This document shows, piece by piece, positions 41,810 through 50,354 of a DNA stretch of 64,000 bases (the first letter of the stretch is position 1; every line of letters begins with the position of its first letter). The translations under genes and the position numbers were made by a program. A model generated the notes under the pieces. It had not been told where the DNA came from. It made no database searches and worked only from the letters and a program-made list of their open reading frames with translations. The stretch comes from Microbacterium aurugineum (GTDB lineage Bacteria > Actinomycetota > Actinomycetes > Actinomycetales > Microbacteriaceae). Location: positions 3,047,411 through 3,111,410 of the forward strand of contig NZ_CP078078.1 of the NCBI RefSeq assembly GCF_023101205.1. Reading direction: 5' to 3'.

Positions 41810-42925
41810 TTACTTCGCTCCGTCCGCGTAGGCGCCGACCAGGCGCACCGCTCCACCGTCGACGCCCTTGGCGCCCTGTTCGAATTCACCGGCCGGACGC
41901 GGCCCGAAGCCCACGGTCCCAACCTGCCATGAGGGCATGCCCTCGGCGTTCAGCGCCGCGATCGCGGCATCCTTCTTCTCCGCGGCGACCACGGCGAGGA
42001 AGCCGATGCCGAGGTTCCAGGTTCCCTCTGCCGACTCCAGCGTGGATCCGGCGATGTCACTGAGCACGCGGAAGACGGGGCTCGGCGACCAGCTGCTGCG
42101 GTCGACCTCCACCCAGCTGCCCTGCGGGAGCACACGGGCGAGGTTCGCCGCGATGCCGCCGCCGGTGACGTGGCTGAGAGAGTGGACTCCGCCGCCCAGC
42201 TGCTCGATCAGACGCAGAAGGGGAAGCGTGTAGAGGCGGGTCGGCTCGAGGAGCGCCTCGCCCCAGGTGGTGCCGAAGTCGGCGGCGTTGTCGCCGTACC
42301 CGATCCCCGCGCGGGTCACGATGTGGCGCACGAGGGAGTAGCCGTTGGAGTGCAGTCCGCTGGAGGCGACCGCGATCACCGCATCGCCGTCCTGCACGAG
42401 CTCGGCCCCGAGGATCGCATCGGCCTCGACCACGCCGGTCGCCGCACCCGCCACGTCGTAGTCGCGGGGCCCGAGAAGCCCGGGGTGCTCCGCGGTCTCG
42501 CCGCCGACGAGTGCCGTGCCGGTGGCCGAGCACGCCTCGGCGATGCCCCGGACGATGTCGGCGATACGCTCCGGGACGACCTTGCCGCACGCGATGTAGT
42601 CGGTCATGAAGAGCGGCTTCGCCCCCACCACGACGATGTCATCGACGACCATCCCGACCAGGTCCTGGCCGATCGTGTCGTGCTTGTCGATCGCCTGCGC
42701 GATCGCGACCTTCGTGCCGACGCCGTCGGTACTGGTCGCGAGCAGGGGGCGACGGAAATCGCGCAGCGCGCTGGCATCGAACAGTCCGGCGAATCCGCCG
42801 ACACCGCCGAGAACTTCGGGGCCGTGCGTCGCACGCACGGACGACTTCATCAGCTCGACGGCGAGATCACCTGCAGCGGTGTCGACGCCGGCTTCGGAAT
42901 AGGGATTGGTGGGGGAGGCAGCCAC
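41810..42925 (-). CDS. purM: Phosphoribosylformylglycinamidine cyclo-ligase
   Basis: A 371-residue AIR synthetase, the fifth step of purine synthesis. It shows LLATSTDGVGTKVAIAQAI, GMVVDDIVVVGAKPLFMTDYI and VHSLSHVTGGGIAANLARVLP, all conserved in PurM. It starts with GTG at 42925, in the context of ACCGTGGCT. It is followed by purF after 6 bp. The gene is in full length and normal in every motif I can see. Confidence 0.97.
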   Translation of the reverse strand: MAASPTNPYSEAGVDTAAGDLAVELMKSSVRATHGPEVLGGVGGFAGLFDASALRDFRRPLLATSTDGVGTKVAIAQAIDKHDTIGQDLVGMVVDDIVVVGAKPLFMTDYIACGKVVPERIADIVRGIAEACSATGTALVGGETAEHPGLLGPRDYDVAGAATGVVEADAILGAELVQDGDAVIAVASSGLHSNGYSLVRHIVTRAGIGYGDNAADFGTTWGEALLEPTRLYTLPLLRLIEQLGGGVHSLSHVTGGGIAANLARVLPQGSWVEVDRSSWSPSPVFRVLSDIAGSTLESAEGTWNLGIGFLAVVAAEKKDAAIAALNAEGMPSWQVGTVGFGPRPAGEFEQGAKGVDGGAVRLVGAYADGAK

Positions 42926-43011
42926 GGTTCCAGCCTACCGCCCGCGAGGGGTTCGACTCTCCGCCAGGATCACTCTCGGATCCGGGCCCTCGACCCGCCT
43001 ACGATGGGGCC

Positions 43012-43617
43012 ATGGCCGACAAGCCGCAGTGGCTCATCCGCGAAGACGCGAGCGTTCCGGTGCTCGTCGCGCTCGCATTGCGGCAGAGCCTCGGGATCCG
43101 CGAGCCGGAGGGCCTCCCGACGCTCCGCGAGCTCGCCGTCCGCGCGCCGGATGCGGTCGACGCCTCCCCCGCGGTCGAGGCGCAATGGCGCGAGTACTGG
43201 GACATGACGGTCGAGCCGCGCGCGCACCCCTCCGAGGTGCCGCTCGAGCTCATCGACGGGTTCGACACCCTGGTCGCGCTGCCGGCCTCGGGCGCCGAGG
43301 AGCTGACCGCCGCGATCGCTCCGCAGGCGGAGTCCGCACTCCGCTACGCGCGCGCAGCGCACGACCGATATGTGAGCTCGATGAAGAGCCACACCGGCGG
43401 CGATGCCTACCGCGCCTATGCGAGCGCGATCGCGGAGTTCGAGCGCGAGGTCGGGCGTCGGGCGCACTCGTTCGAGCTCAATGTGCAGGTGCTGCCGTTC
43501 TCGCAGCGCGGCATCTGGTGGATCGGAGCGCTCACCGTCGCGGTGACCGACGGCCTGCGGCGCGACGTCGTGGCGTTCGACGCCGCCATCCGTCCGGTGA
43601 TCGCCGAGCTGGCGTAG
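43012..43617 (+). CDS. Conserved hypothetical protein
   Basis: A 201-residue soluble protein starting MADKPQWLIREDASVPVLVALALRQ. It is rich in alanine and acidic residues and predicted mostly helical, with no membrane segment or signal. I do not recognise a domain. It is divergent from purM (86 bp) and ends 2 bp from the convergent membrane protein gene. Normal codon use and a clean start suggest a real gene. Confidence 0.75.
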   Translation: MADKPQWLIREDASVPVLVALALRQSLGIREPEGLPTLRELAVRAPDAVDASPAVEAQWREYWDMTVEPRAHPSEVPLELIDGFDTLVALPASGAEELTAAIAPQAESALRYARAAHDRYVSSMKSHTGGDAYRAYASAIAEFEREVGRRAHSFELNVQVLPFSQRGIWWIGALTVAVTDGLRRDVVAFDAAIRPVIAELA

Positions 43618-43619
43618 CC

Positions 43620-43931
43620 TCAGTCGTCGACGACGGTCTCGTGGTCGACCCGCACGACACGGTCGTGTCGGCGGGCAACCCGCTCCAGGATGAGGGCGAC
43701 GACTCCGCCCAGCGCGATGCCGATCGGCACCGTCCACAGCAGGAGGAAGCCGAAGACCTGTCCGGGGGGATAGACGACGTCGAGCGCCTGCGAAGGCTCG
43801 AAGCTGCCCGCCCAGGTGAGGATGCCGGCGGCGATGATGCCGACCACCACGCCGATGCCCATGAACACGCCGTACCGCGGCACACGGCGCACGGTCGCTT
43901 CGACGGTCTGGTGGGAATCGGTGGGGGCCAT
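43620..43931 (-). CDS. Small two-helix membrane protein
   Basis: A 103-residue protein with two hydrophobic segments (GVFMGIGVVVGIIAAGILTW at about 21-40 and FGFLLLWTVPIGIALGGVVALIL at about 60-82) and a charged tail (RHDRVVRVDHETVVDD). Small proteins of this kind often lie near purine genes in Actinobacteria. The function is unknown. The ATG at 43931 gives a compact protein; the open frame continues upstream into non-coding-looking sequence. Confidence 0.7.
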   Translation of the reverse strand: MAPTDSHQTVEATVRRVPRYGVFMGIGVVVGIIAAGILTWAGSFEPSQALDVVYPPGQVFGFLLLWTVPIGIALGGVVALILERVARRHDRVVRVDHETVVDD

Positions 43932-44002
43932 GACTCCATTGTCCCACCGTCTACGGATGCCGGGAACCGGGGTTTCCGGCCCTCGGTCTCGGGTGCGCAT
44001 CG

Positions 44003-44070
44003 GTCGGACGATTGCACGGATGCAGGAGCCGGCCGAGCGATTCCCTCCTGCATCCGTGCGATCCTCCGAC
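44003..44070. repeat. Inverted repeat upstream of the two-helix protein gene
   Basis: GCACGGATGCAGGAG (44014-44028) is exactly inverted at 44045-44059, and GTCGGA/TCCGAC flank it (44003-44008, 44065-44070). It is separate from the htaA terminator at 44094 and lies on the 5' side of the small membrane gene. A second terminator or a dispersed palindrome is possible. Confidence 0.55.
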
Positions 44071-44093
44071 ATCCGTAAGCGACAGGAGACGGA

Positions 44094-44132
44094 GCACGGC
44101 CCTCCCCGCGTGCGCCGCGGGGAGGGCCGTGC
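44094..44132 (-). terminator. Perfect 17-bp hairpin terminator of htaA
   Basis: GCACGGCCCTCCCCGCG (44094-44110) pairs at every base with 44116-44132 around TGCGC, starting 17 bp after the htaA stop on the minus strand. Confidence 0.85.
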
Positions 44133-44148
44133 TGTCCTCGGGCGGGGA

Positions 44149-47100
44149 TCAGACCTCGGTCGTCGTCTCGGCGGTCTCGTCCTTGCGGTTGCGGCGGGCG
44201 ATCAGCACACCGCCGGTCGCGGCGAGTACCACGACGACCAGGCCGCCGACGATCCACGGCCACACGGGTGCGCCTTCGGTGGTCGCGGGCTCGGTCACCG
44301 TCGTGACGGACGCCGCGGCCTCGGAGTCGACCTCCTCCTCCGGCGTGACACCGCAGTCGGCGTTCACCGGGATGACCGCGGTCACCGGATCCAGCGCCTC
44401 GCCCGCGGCGTAGGTGCCGAACGCGGCCGCTCCGGCCTCGGTGAGCGTCGTCGGGATCGCATCGAGGGTCAGCACACCGTCGACGATCGTCGCGTCACCG
44501 CGGGCGAACTCCGCGAGGCGGACGCCCTGCTGGTCGATGCTCTCGCCGCCCTGCGTGGTGCCGGTCACGTCGAAGACGAGGTAACCCTTGTCCCCGGCGA
44601 GCTCGATGCCGGCATTCGCGAGGGTCGTGTTCAGTGCGCCGTCGTGTCCCGTGAACGTGATGCTCCCCCCGAAGGACACGAGGCCGGTCAGTGCCTCGTC
44701 GTCGAACGATCCGGTGCCGTTCTGCCACACGAAGTCCGGGTACTGGTAGGCCACGTCGGTCAGCGTCCAGCCACCCTTCGCGATGCCCTCGATGTATGTG
44801 CGGAACGATTCCTTGTAGCCCCACTTGAGCGTGGCGCCCTCCACCGTGCAGGATCCGAGCACGGTCGTGGCGCGGGTCAGCGTGAACGTCAGACCGCGGT
44901 CGACCGATCCCTGGAGGGTCAGGGTGTGCGCACCATCCTCCAGGCCCGCGGGCACCGACCCCGACCAGGTCGCGACACCCGCGGAGTCGGCGGTCACGGT
45001 GTCGAGCAGCACGGGGCTCGAGTAGACGACGACCTTGATGCCCTCTTCGTTCGGCTGGAAGCCGGAGGCCGAGATGGTCGCCGGCTGCCCGGATTCGAGG
45101 GCGGCGAGGTTCTCCGCGTCGACGTCGATGCCGTCCGATGCCGGTGGGACAGCGGGCAGGGTCGTCTTGGCCTTCACGGCAGCCGCAGCCACGGTGCCCG
45201 TCGTCCCGGACGGAGCAGCGGCCACCGAGCCGATCGTGAACGTGACCGGGTTGAGCGTGGTCGAGTACCCGGCCAGGACCCTGTCCCGTCCGGCGGCCGT
45301 CAGTGCGGCGGGGGCCGCGGTGTACGTCACGGCGCCGTCGACCGTGGTGCGTGCGGCACGGGAGAGGTCGAGGGTCGCGAACGGCACCTGCACACCGCCG
45401 CTCGTCACGGAGAGAGTCGCCGCCCCCGCCGAAGTGATGCGAATCTGCGGGTTCGAGACGGTGACGTCGAGCACACCGTGGTGACCGGTGAACCGCACCG
45501 ATCCGCGGTAGACGACGCCCCCCAGACCGCTCGCACGGTCGTAGTCGCCGCCGACCGACTGTCCGAACTGGAACTGACCGCCCGATCGGGTCGCCCCGTC
45601 GGAGACCGTGATCGATCCCTGCGCGATGTCACCCGTGACGTAGTTCACGAACGACGACGAGATGGCCCAGCGGAGCGACCCACCGGGGACGCTCGCCGGC
45701 GGGGTCGTCGGCTTCGTGGGCTTCGGGGGGACGACCGTCGCGAACAGGGCATCCCACTGCGCGGGGGTGATCTCCACCGTCGAACGTGCGTAGATCGTGT
45801 CGGCCGTGGGCATGGAGTGCTGCTTCCACACGATCACCTCGTACGACTTCGTGCGATCGACGTTCTTCGCTGCCGTCGTGAGGTCGACCGCGAACGCCCC
45901 GTACGTGATCTCCCTCACGTACGTCATCGCGAGGAATCCTCCGGAGGCCGTGACATCCGCCTCCGTGCCGGTCTCGATCAGAGCGGCGTACGCGCCGGGG
46001 ATGTCGCCGAGGTTCGTGGCCGCGGCCCTGACCGTCAGCCCGTCCTTCGCGGTCGCCGAGGTCACCGAGGTCTCGAGAGTCGCCGCGTCGCCGTAGTTCA
46101 GTGCCACGCTGAGTTCCTGCGCGGCATTGGTGACCCCACCCGCGCCGTAGGTGAAGACGCCGTAGGAGCCGGGGGTGGCGGCGGCATCCTTCAGCGTCAG
46201 CGTCGCCTCGAAAGTGCCGTCGTCGGCGATGTCGACCCACTGCGCACGGATCGCACCCTGGTACTGCGACGGGACCTGGTTCAGCACGCCCTCGGCGAGT
46301 GCCCACACCTGCGCCGCGACCGAGCGGTTCGCGGAGGAAGCGCCCTCCGACGGCTTCCAGTCCGCGGCGAAGTTGCCGAAGACCACGTAGGTGCCCTGCG
46401 GAAGATCCTTCGGGATCGGCACGCCGCGCCCGCCGACGTTGGCCGCCGGGTCGTAGCCCGAGCCCTTCACGACGATCTTGTCGCCGGCCGCGAGGGCGGC
46501 ACTCCCGGCCGGGGTGGTGCCGTCGGCAAGGAACACCTCGAGCGACGGGGTGAACGTCGGGGCGGTGAGCGCATCCCACTCCGCGTCGCTGATCGTGACC
46601 GCGTCGCGGGCGTACAGGGTGTCGGCGTTCGGCATCGTGTGCTGCTTCCACACGATCACCTCGTAGGACTTCGTGCGGTCGAGCGTGGAGGCAGCGGCTG
46701 TGAGGTCGACGGTGAACACGCCGCCGGAGATGCCGCGCACGTACTGCATCGCGAGGAATCCGCCGCCGGTGGTGACCTCCGCCTCGGTTCCCGCCTCGAT
46801 CAGCGCGACGTAGGCACCCGTGATGGCGCCGAGCTTCGATGCCTTCGCCTCGACCGCGAGCCCATCCTTCGCGGTCGCGCTCTTCACCGTGGCGGTGAGA
46901 GTGGCGGTCTCGGTGTAGTTCAGTGCGACGCTGCGCTCCTGATCGACGTTGACCACGCCTCCGGCCGCGTAGGTGTAGACGCCGTACGAGCCCGGAGTCG
47001 CGGACGCGTCTTTCAGCGTCAGGGTCGCCTGGAACGTGCCGTCGTCCGCGATGTCGACCCACTGCGCGCGGATCGCACCGTGATACGGGGACGGCACCTG

Positions 47101-48015
47101 GTTCAGCACGTCCTCGGAGAGCGCCCAGACCTGCGCCCCCACGGAGCGTGTCGACGACGCGGCACCGGTCGACGGCTGCCATGTCGAGGCGAAGTTGCCG
47201 AACACGACGTAGGTGCCCTGCGAAAGGTCCTTGGGGATCGGCACGCCGCGCCCGCCGACGTTGGCCGCCGGGTCGTAGCCCGAGCCCTTCACGACGATCT
47301 TGTCGCCGGCCTCGAGGGCGGCATTCCCCGCCGGGGTGGTGCCGTCGGCAAGGAACACCTCGATCGTCGCGTCGGTCGGCGGGGTCGTGCCCGGGTCCGT
47401 ACCGGGGTCGGTCCCCGGGTCAGTACCAGGGTCGGTGCCCGGATCGGTACCGGGATCAGTTCCCGGATCCGTTCCCGGGTCAGTCCCCGGATCGGTACCG
47501 GGATCGGTACCAGGATCCGTCCCCGGATCCGTGCCCGGGTCGGTGGGCACGGGGCCGAACACGGCATCCCACTGCCCCGCGGAGATCGCGACCTCACCGC
47601 GTCCGTAGATCGTCGTCGCGTCCGGGTTCGAGTGCTTCTGCCACACGAGCACCTCGTAGGACTTCGTCCGGTCGAGCGAGCCTGCCGGTGCCTCGAGCGT
47701 GAACGTGCTCGCCCCTCCGGCGACGACGGGCATCACGAACGCGGCATATCCGCCCCCACCGCTGAGCCCACCTTCCGTGCCGGTGACGATCAGGGCCGCG
47801 TAGGCGCCCGCGACATCGGGCAGCCCGTCGGCCTGCACCTGCACGCGCACCCCCGACGTGTCGGCGGACGAGACCGACGCCGTGACCGTGGCGCCGGCGG
47901 CGTGCGCGGGCGGGACGATCACCGCACCGGCCGCGACGAGAAGGAAGGAGACGAAAGCGGCGAGCAGCACGCGTAGGCGAGTGCTCCCTGAGGATGCGGT
48001 GGCTATGGCGTTCAC
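44149..48015 (-). CDS. htaA: Large HtaA-domain surface haem-binding protein
   Basis: A 1288-residue membrane-anchored protein. In order: signal peptide (1 to about 39), module A (about 40-155), a TDPG repeat linker (about 158-210), module B, A, B, A, an HtaA domain (about 777-930, starting SLRWAISSSFVNYVTGD), an Ig-like spacer, a second HtaA domain (about 1063-1218, LKWGYKESFRTYIEGIAKGG), and a membrane helix near residue 1250 with a charged tail; there is no sortase motif. HtaA domains bind haem and pass it to the HmuTUV importer encoded divergently. Module A repeats TKSYEV(I/L)VWK/QH; module B repeats KIVVKGSGYDPAANVGGRG. GTG start with GGAGAATC upstream. An iron box lies before it. Confidence 0.9.
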   Translation of the reverse strand: MNAIATASSGSTRLRVLLAAFVSFLLVAAGAVIVPPAHAAGATVTASVSSADTSGVRVQVQADGLPDVAGAYAALIVTGTEGGLSGGGGYAAFVMPVVAGGASTFTLEAPAGSLDRTKSYEVLVWQKHSNPDATTIYGRGEVAISAGQWDAVFGPVPTDPGTDPGTDPGTDPGTDPGTDPGTDPGTDPGTDPGTDPGTDPGTDPGTDPGTTPPTDATIEVFLADGTTPAGNAALEAGDKIVVKGSGYDPAANVGGRGVPIPKDLSQGTYVVFGNFASTWQPSTGAASSTRSVGAQVWALSEDVLNQVPSPYHGAIRAQWVDIADDGTFQATLTLKDASATPGSYGVYTYAAGGVVNVDQERSVALNYTETATLTATVKSATAKDGLAVEAKASKLGAITGAYVALIEAGTEAEVTTGGGFLAMQYVRGISGGVFTVDLTAAASTLDRTKSYEVIVWKQHTMPNADTLYARDAVTISDAEWDALTAPTFTPSLEVFLADGTTPAGSAALAAGDKIVVKGSGYDPAANVGGRGVPIPKDLPQGTYVVFGNFAADWKPSEGASSANRSVAAQVWALAEGVLNQVPSQYQGAIRAQWVDIADDGTFEATLTLKDAAATPGSYGVFTYGAGGVTNAAQELSVALNYGDAATLETSVTSATAKDGLTVRAAATNLGDIPGAYAALIETGTEADVTASGGFLAMTYVREITYGAFAVDLTTAAKNVDRTKSYEVIVWKQHSMPTADTIYARSTVEITPAQWDALFATVVPPKPTKPTTPPASVPGGSLRWAISSSFVNYVTGDIAQGSITVSDGATRSGGQFQFGQSVGGDYDRASGLGGVVYRGSVRFTGHHGVLDVTVSNPQIRITSAGAATLSVTSGGVQVPFATLDLSRAARTTVDGAVTYTAAPAALTAAGRDRVLAGYSTTLNPVTFTIGSVAAAPSGTTGTVAAAAVKAKTTLPAVPPASDGIDVDAENLAALESGQPATISASGFQPNEEGIKVVVYSSPVLLDTVTADSAGVATWSGSVPAGLEDGAHTLTLQGSVDRGLTFTLTRATTVLGSCTVEGATLKWGYKESFRTYIEGIAKGGWTLTDVAYQYPDFVWQNGTGSFDDEALTGLVSFGGSITFTGHDGALNTTLANAGIELAGDKGYLVFDVTGTTQGGESIDQQGVRLAEFARGDATIVDGVLTLDAIPTTLTEAGAAAFGTYAAGEALDPVTAVIPVNADCGVTPEEEVDSEAAASVTTVTEPATTEGAPVWPWIVGGLVVVVLAATGGVLIARRNRKDETAETTTEV
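47387..47542 (-). repeat. 13 tandem 12-bp repeats encoding TDPG
   Basis: Thirteen consecutive 12-bp units encode (TDPG)n inside htaA. Third positions vary between copies (GGG/GGA, ACC/ACG and so on), so the repeat is kept at protein level rather than freshly amplified. It should form a stiff, extended linker between the first module and the rest of the surface protein, and may vary in number between strains. Confidence 0.9.
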
Positions 48016-48096
48016 GATTCTCCACGGCTCCGGGCACGCAGAAGATCACGTGTGCCGACGGTGCCGCAATGCGGTCGGGCGACGGGTGGGTTTTGG

Positions 48097-48114
48097 TTAG
48101 GCTTAGCTAAGTAA
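48097..48114 (-). promoter_or_regulatory. Probable iron box (DtxR/IdeR type) for htaA
   Basis: TTAGGCTTAGCTAAGTAA with the perfect core CTTAGCTAAG lies 82-99 bp upstream of the htaA start. It is a partial match to the DtxR consensus TTAGGTTAGGCTAACCTAA. Iron-replete repression of the haem system is expected. Confidence 0.65.
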
Positions 48115-48159
48115 GCACTGATCCTGAGCGTAGAGGTGCCGATCGAGGTGCGTCAAGTT

Positions 48160-48178
48160 TTAGGATAGCCTTGCCTAA
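48160..48178 (+). promoter_or_regulatory. Iron box overlapping the hmuT start codon
   Basis: TTAGGATAGCCTTGCCTAA matches 16 of 19 positions of TTAGGTTAGCCTAACCTAA. Its last base is the A of the hmuT ATG. TAGGAT (48161-48166) is a plausible -10, 12 bp before the ATG, which would make the mRNA leaderless and place the operator across the start point. Confidence 0.8.
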
Positions 48179-49284
48179 TGCGTCGCGTCATCGCCGTCTT
48201 CTTCGTCGCCGCCCTCGCCGCCGGGCTCACCGCGTGCGCCGAGCCGGGAGCCACCGCCGCACCCCCTCTCGCCGTGGAGGACACGTGCCCGCAGGCATCC
48301 ACGCCCCTCGCGTCCCTCGGCCTGATCGACGACGTGCGCGGACATGAAGGCCCCTCCACCGCGTGCCTCTCCAGCCACGCGATCGACGCCGTCGATGATG
48401 ACACCGCGCCGGACCTACCGGTGACGGTGACCGACGGCGAAGGCCGGGATGTCGAGATCACCGACGTTGACCGCATCCTGCCGATCGACATCTCGGGCAC
48501 GATCGCGTCGACCGTGTTCGCTCTCGGTCTCGGCGATCAGGTCGTCGGGCGCGACGCGTCGACCGACTTCGTGGGCACGGAAGACCTCCCGGTCGTCACG
48601 AAGACCGGCCACACGCTCAATGCCGAGGCGATCCTCGAACTGTCCCCGACCGTCATCCTCACCGACACGACGATCGGCCCGAAGGAGGTGCGCCAGCAGC
48701 TGCGCGACGCGGGCATCGCGGTCGTGGTCATCTCCAGCGACCGGCGGCTCGACACCACCGACGAGCTGGTCACCGAGATCGCGACAGCCCTCGGGGTCCC
48801 GAGCCGGGGCGAGGCGCTCATCGCGCGGCTCGATGCCGCGGTCGATGAGACGCTGGCCGAGATCTCCGAGGTTGTGCCCGCCGACGAAGCGGATCGCGCC
48901 CGCATGCTCTTCCTCTACGTCCGCGGCAGCGCGAACGTGTACTACATCTTCGGCGAGGACTCCGGGGCCGACTCGCTGATCGACGCGGTCGGCGGAGTCG
49001 ACGTCGCCGCCGAGATCGGATGGGAGGGCATGAAGCCCCTGACGGCCGAAGCCCTCGTCGCCGCGCAGCCCGACGTGCTGGTGATGATGACCGACGGGCT
49101 CGAATCCGTCGGTGGCATCGACGGGCTGATCGAGCGGATCCCCGCCGTGGCTCAGACACCCGCCGGAGCACACCGTCGCGTGATCGACATGGCCGACAGC
49201 GAGATCCTCAGCTTCGGTCCGCGCACCGCCGACGTGATCGGCGCCCTGGCCCGCGCCCTGTACGCGCCCGAGCCCGCGAAGTGA
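48178..49284 (+). CDS. hmuT: Haem ABC transporter substrate-binding lipoprotein
   Basis: A 368-residue haemin-binding protein. A short signal ends in a lipobox with Cys20 (LTAC). After a region of about 70 residues not seen in shorter homologues, the FecB/BtuF-like domain begins near DGEGRDVEITDVDRILPID and includes GRDASTDFVGTEDLPVV and LTAEALVAAQPDVLVMM. It receives haem from HtaA and gives it to HmuU. The start codon lies inside an iron box with a close -10 and no ribosome binding site, so it is probably leaderless. Its stop overlaps hmuU (GTGA). Confidence 0.92.
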   Translation: MRRVIAVFFVAALAAGLTACAEPGATAAPPLAVEDTCPQASTPLASLGLIDDVRGHEGPSTACLSSHAIDAVDDDTAPDLPVTVTDGEGRDVEITDVDRILPIDISGTIASTVFALGLGDQVVGRDASTDFVGTEDLPVVTKTGHTLNAEAILELSPTVILTDTTIGPKEVRQQLRDAGIAVVVISSDRRLDTTDELVTEIATALGVPSRGEALIARLDAAVDETLAEISEVVPADEADRARMLFLYVRGSANVYYIFGEDSGADSLIDAVGGVDVAAEIGWEGMKPLTAEALVAAQPDVLVMMTDGLESVGGIDGLIERIPAVAQTPAGAHRRVIDMADSEILSFGPRTADVIGALARALYAPEPAK

Positions 49285-50354
49285 CCGGCGAGGTCGTCAC
49301 CCCGACTCCGACCAGGCATCGGGGCCTGCGCTTCACGCTGGTGACGGTCGGCCTGGTCGTCGCGCTCGCGATCACGTGCATCGTGTCGATCACGAGCGGG
49401 CAGTACGACCTGTCCCCCACCTCGCTGGTCGGGGTGCTGCTGCGCGGCATCGGGATCGACTCGGCGTGGGCTCCGACGGCATCCACCGACTACGGCGTGA
49501 TCTTCACCCTGCGGATGCCGCGCATCGTGCTCGGCCTGCTGGTCGGTGCCGCCCTCGCCGTCTCGGGTGTGCTCATGCAGGCGATCTTCGGCAACCCGCT
49601 CGCGGACGCCGGCGTGGTCGGGGTCTCCTCGGGCGCGGCTCTCGGTGCAGCCGCGAGCATCACCTTCGGGCTGGCGACGTTCGGGATGTGGACGACGCCC
49701 GCCTTCGCGTTCCTCGGGGGCCTGGTCGCGGTGTTCTCGGTGTACTTCATCAGCCGGTCCGGCGGACGCACCGAGGTCGTGACCCTCCTGCTCACCGGTA
49801 TCGCGATCAATGCGATCGCCGGCGCGGGCATGGCGTTCTTCACGTTCCTCGGCACGACATCGACCCGCGAGCAGATCGTGTTCTGGCAGCTCGGCTCGCT
49901 GAACGGCGCGCTGTGGTCGAACATCCAGCTCGTGGCGCCGCTCGTCCTGATCGGCGTGGTCGTCGCCCTGATCGTGGCGCCCGGCCTGGACCTCTTCGCC
50001 CTCGGCGAGCGCACCGCACGACACCTCGGCGTGAACGTCGAGCTGCTGCGGGTGGTGGTCATCGTGACCGTCGCGCTGCTGGTGTGCGCGGCAGTCGCGT
50101 TCGCCGGGATCATCGGCTTCGCCGGGCTCGTGGTGCCGCACCTGATGCGCATGATGATCGGCCCCGCCCACCTCCCGCTCGTGGTCGCCTCGGCACTCGG
50201 CGGCGCGCTGCTCATCGCGGTCGCCGACCTGGTCGCCCGCACCGCGGTGCCGCTCGCGGATCTCCCCATCGGCATGATCACCTCGCTCGTGGGCGGGCCG
50301 TTCTTCCTGTGGCTGCTCGTGCGCACACGCCGTCGCTCGGGAGGATGGGCGTGA
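49281..50354 (+). CDS. hmuU: Haem ABC transporter permease
   Basis: A 357-residue FecCD-type permease with about ten helices. Conserved segments are RMPRIVLGLLVGAALAVSGVLMQ, GNPLADAGVVGVSSGAALG and GFAGLVVPHLMRMMIG, the last containing the loop that contacts the ATPase. The GTG at 49281 lies in the hmuT stop. It carries haem across the membrane with HmuT and HmuV, under iron control from the upstream box. Confidence 0.93.
   Translation: MTGEVVTPTPTRHRGLRFTLVTVGLVVALAITCIVSITSGQYDLSPTSLVGVLLRGIGIDSAWAPTASTDYGVIFTLRMPRIVLGLLVGAALAVSGVLMQAIFGNPLADAGVVGVSSGAALGAAASITFGLATFGMWTTPAFAFLGGLVAVFSVYFISRSGGRTEVVTLLLTGIAINAIAGAGMAFFTFLGTTSTREQIVFWQLGSLNGALWSNIQLVAPLVLIGVVVALIVAPGLDLFALGERTARHLGVNVELLRVVVIVTVALLVCAAVAFAGIIGFAGLVVPHLMRMMIGPAHLPLVVASALGGALLIAVADLVARTAVPLADLPIGMITSLVGGPFFLWLLVRTRRRSGGWA

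Noticed and set aside
42940..42965. GGTTCGACTC resembling a tRNA T-arm
   Set aside because: The upstream 60 bases are the purM start and leader; no acceptor, D or anticodon stem can be formed.
47387..47542. Regular repeats that could suggest a CRISPR array
   Set aside because: The units are 12 bp with no spacers and are an in-frame TDPG coding repeat.
43816..47976. A 1386-codon open frame on the plus strand opposite htaA
   Set aside because: It is rich in Arg, Gly, Val and His with no domain, and mirrors htaA codons; long antisense frames are expected in DNA of this G+C content.
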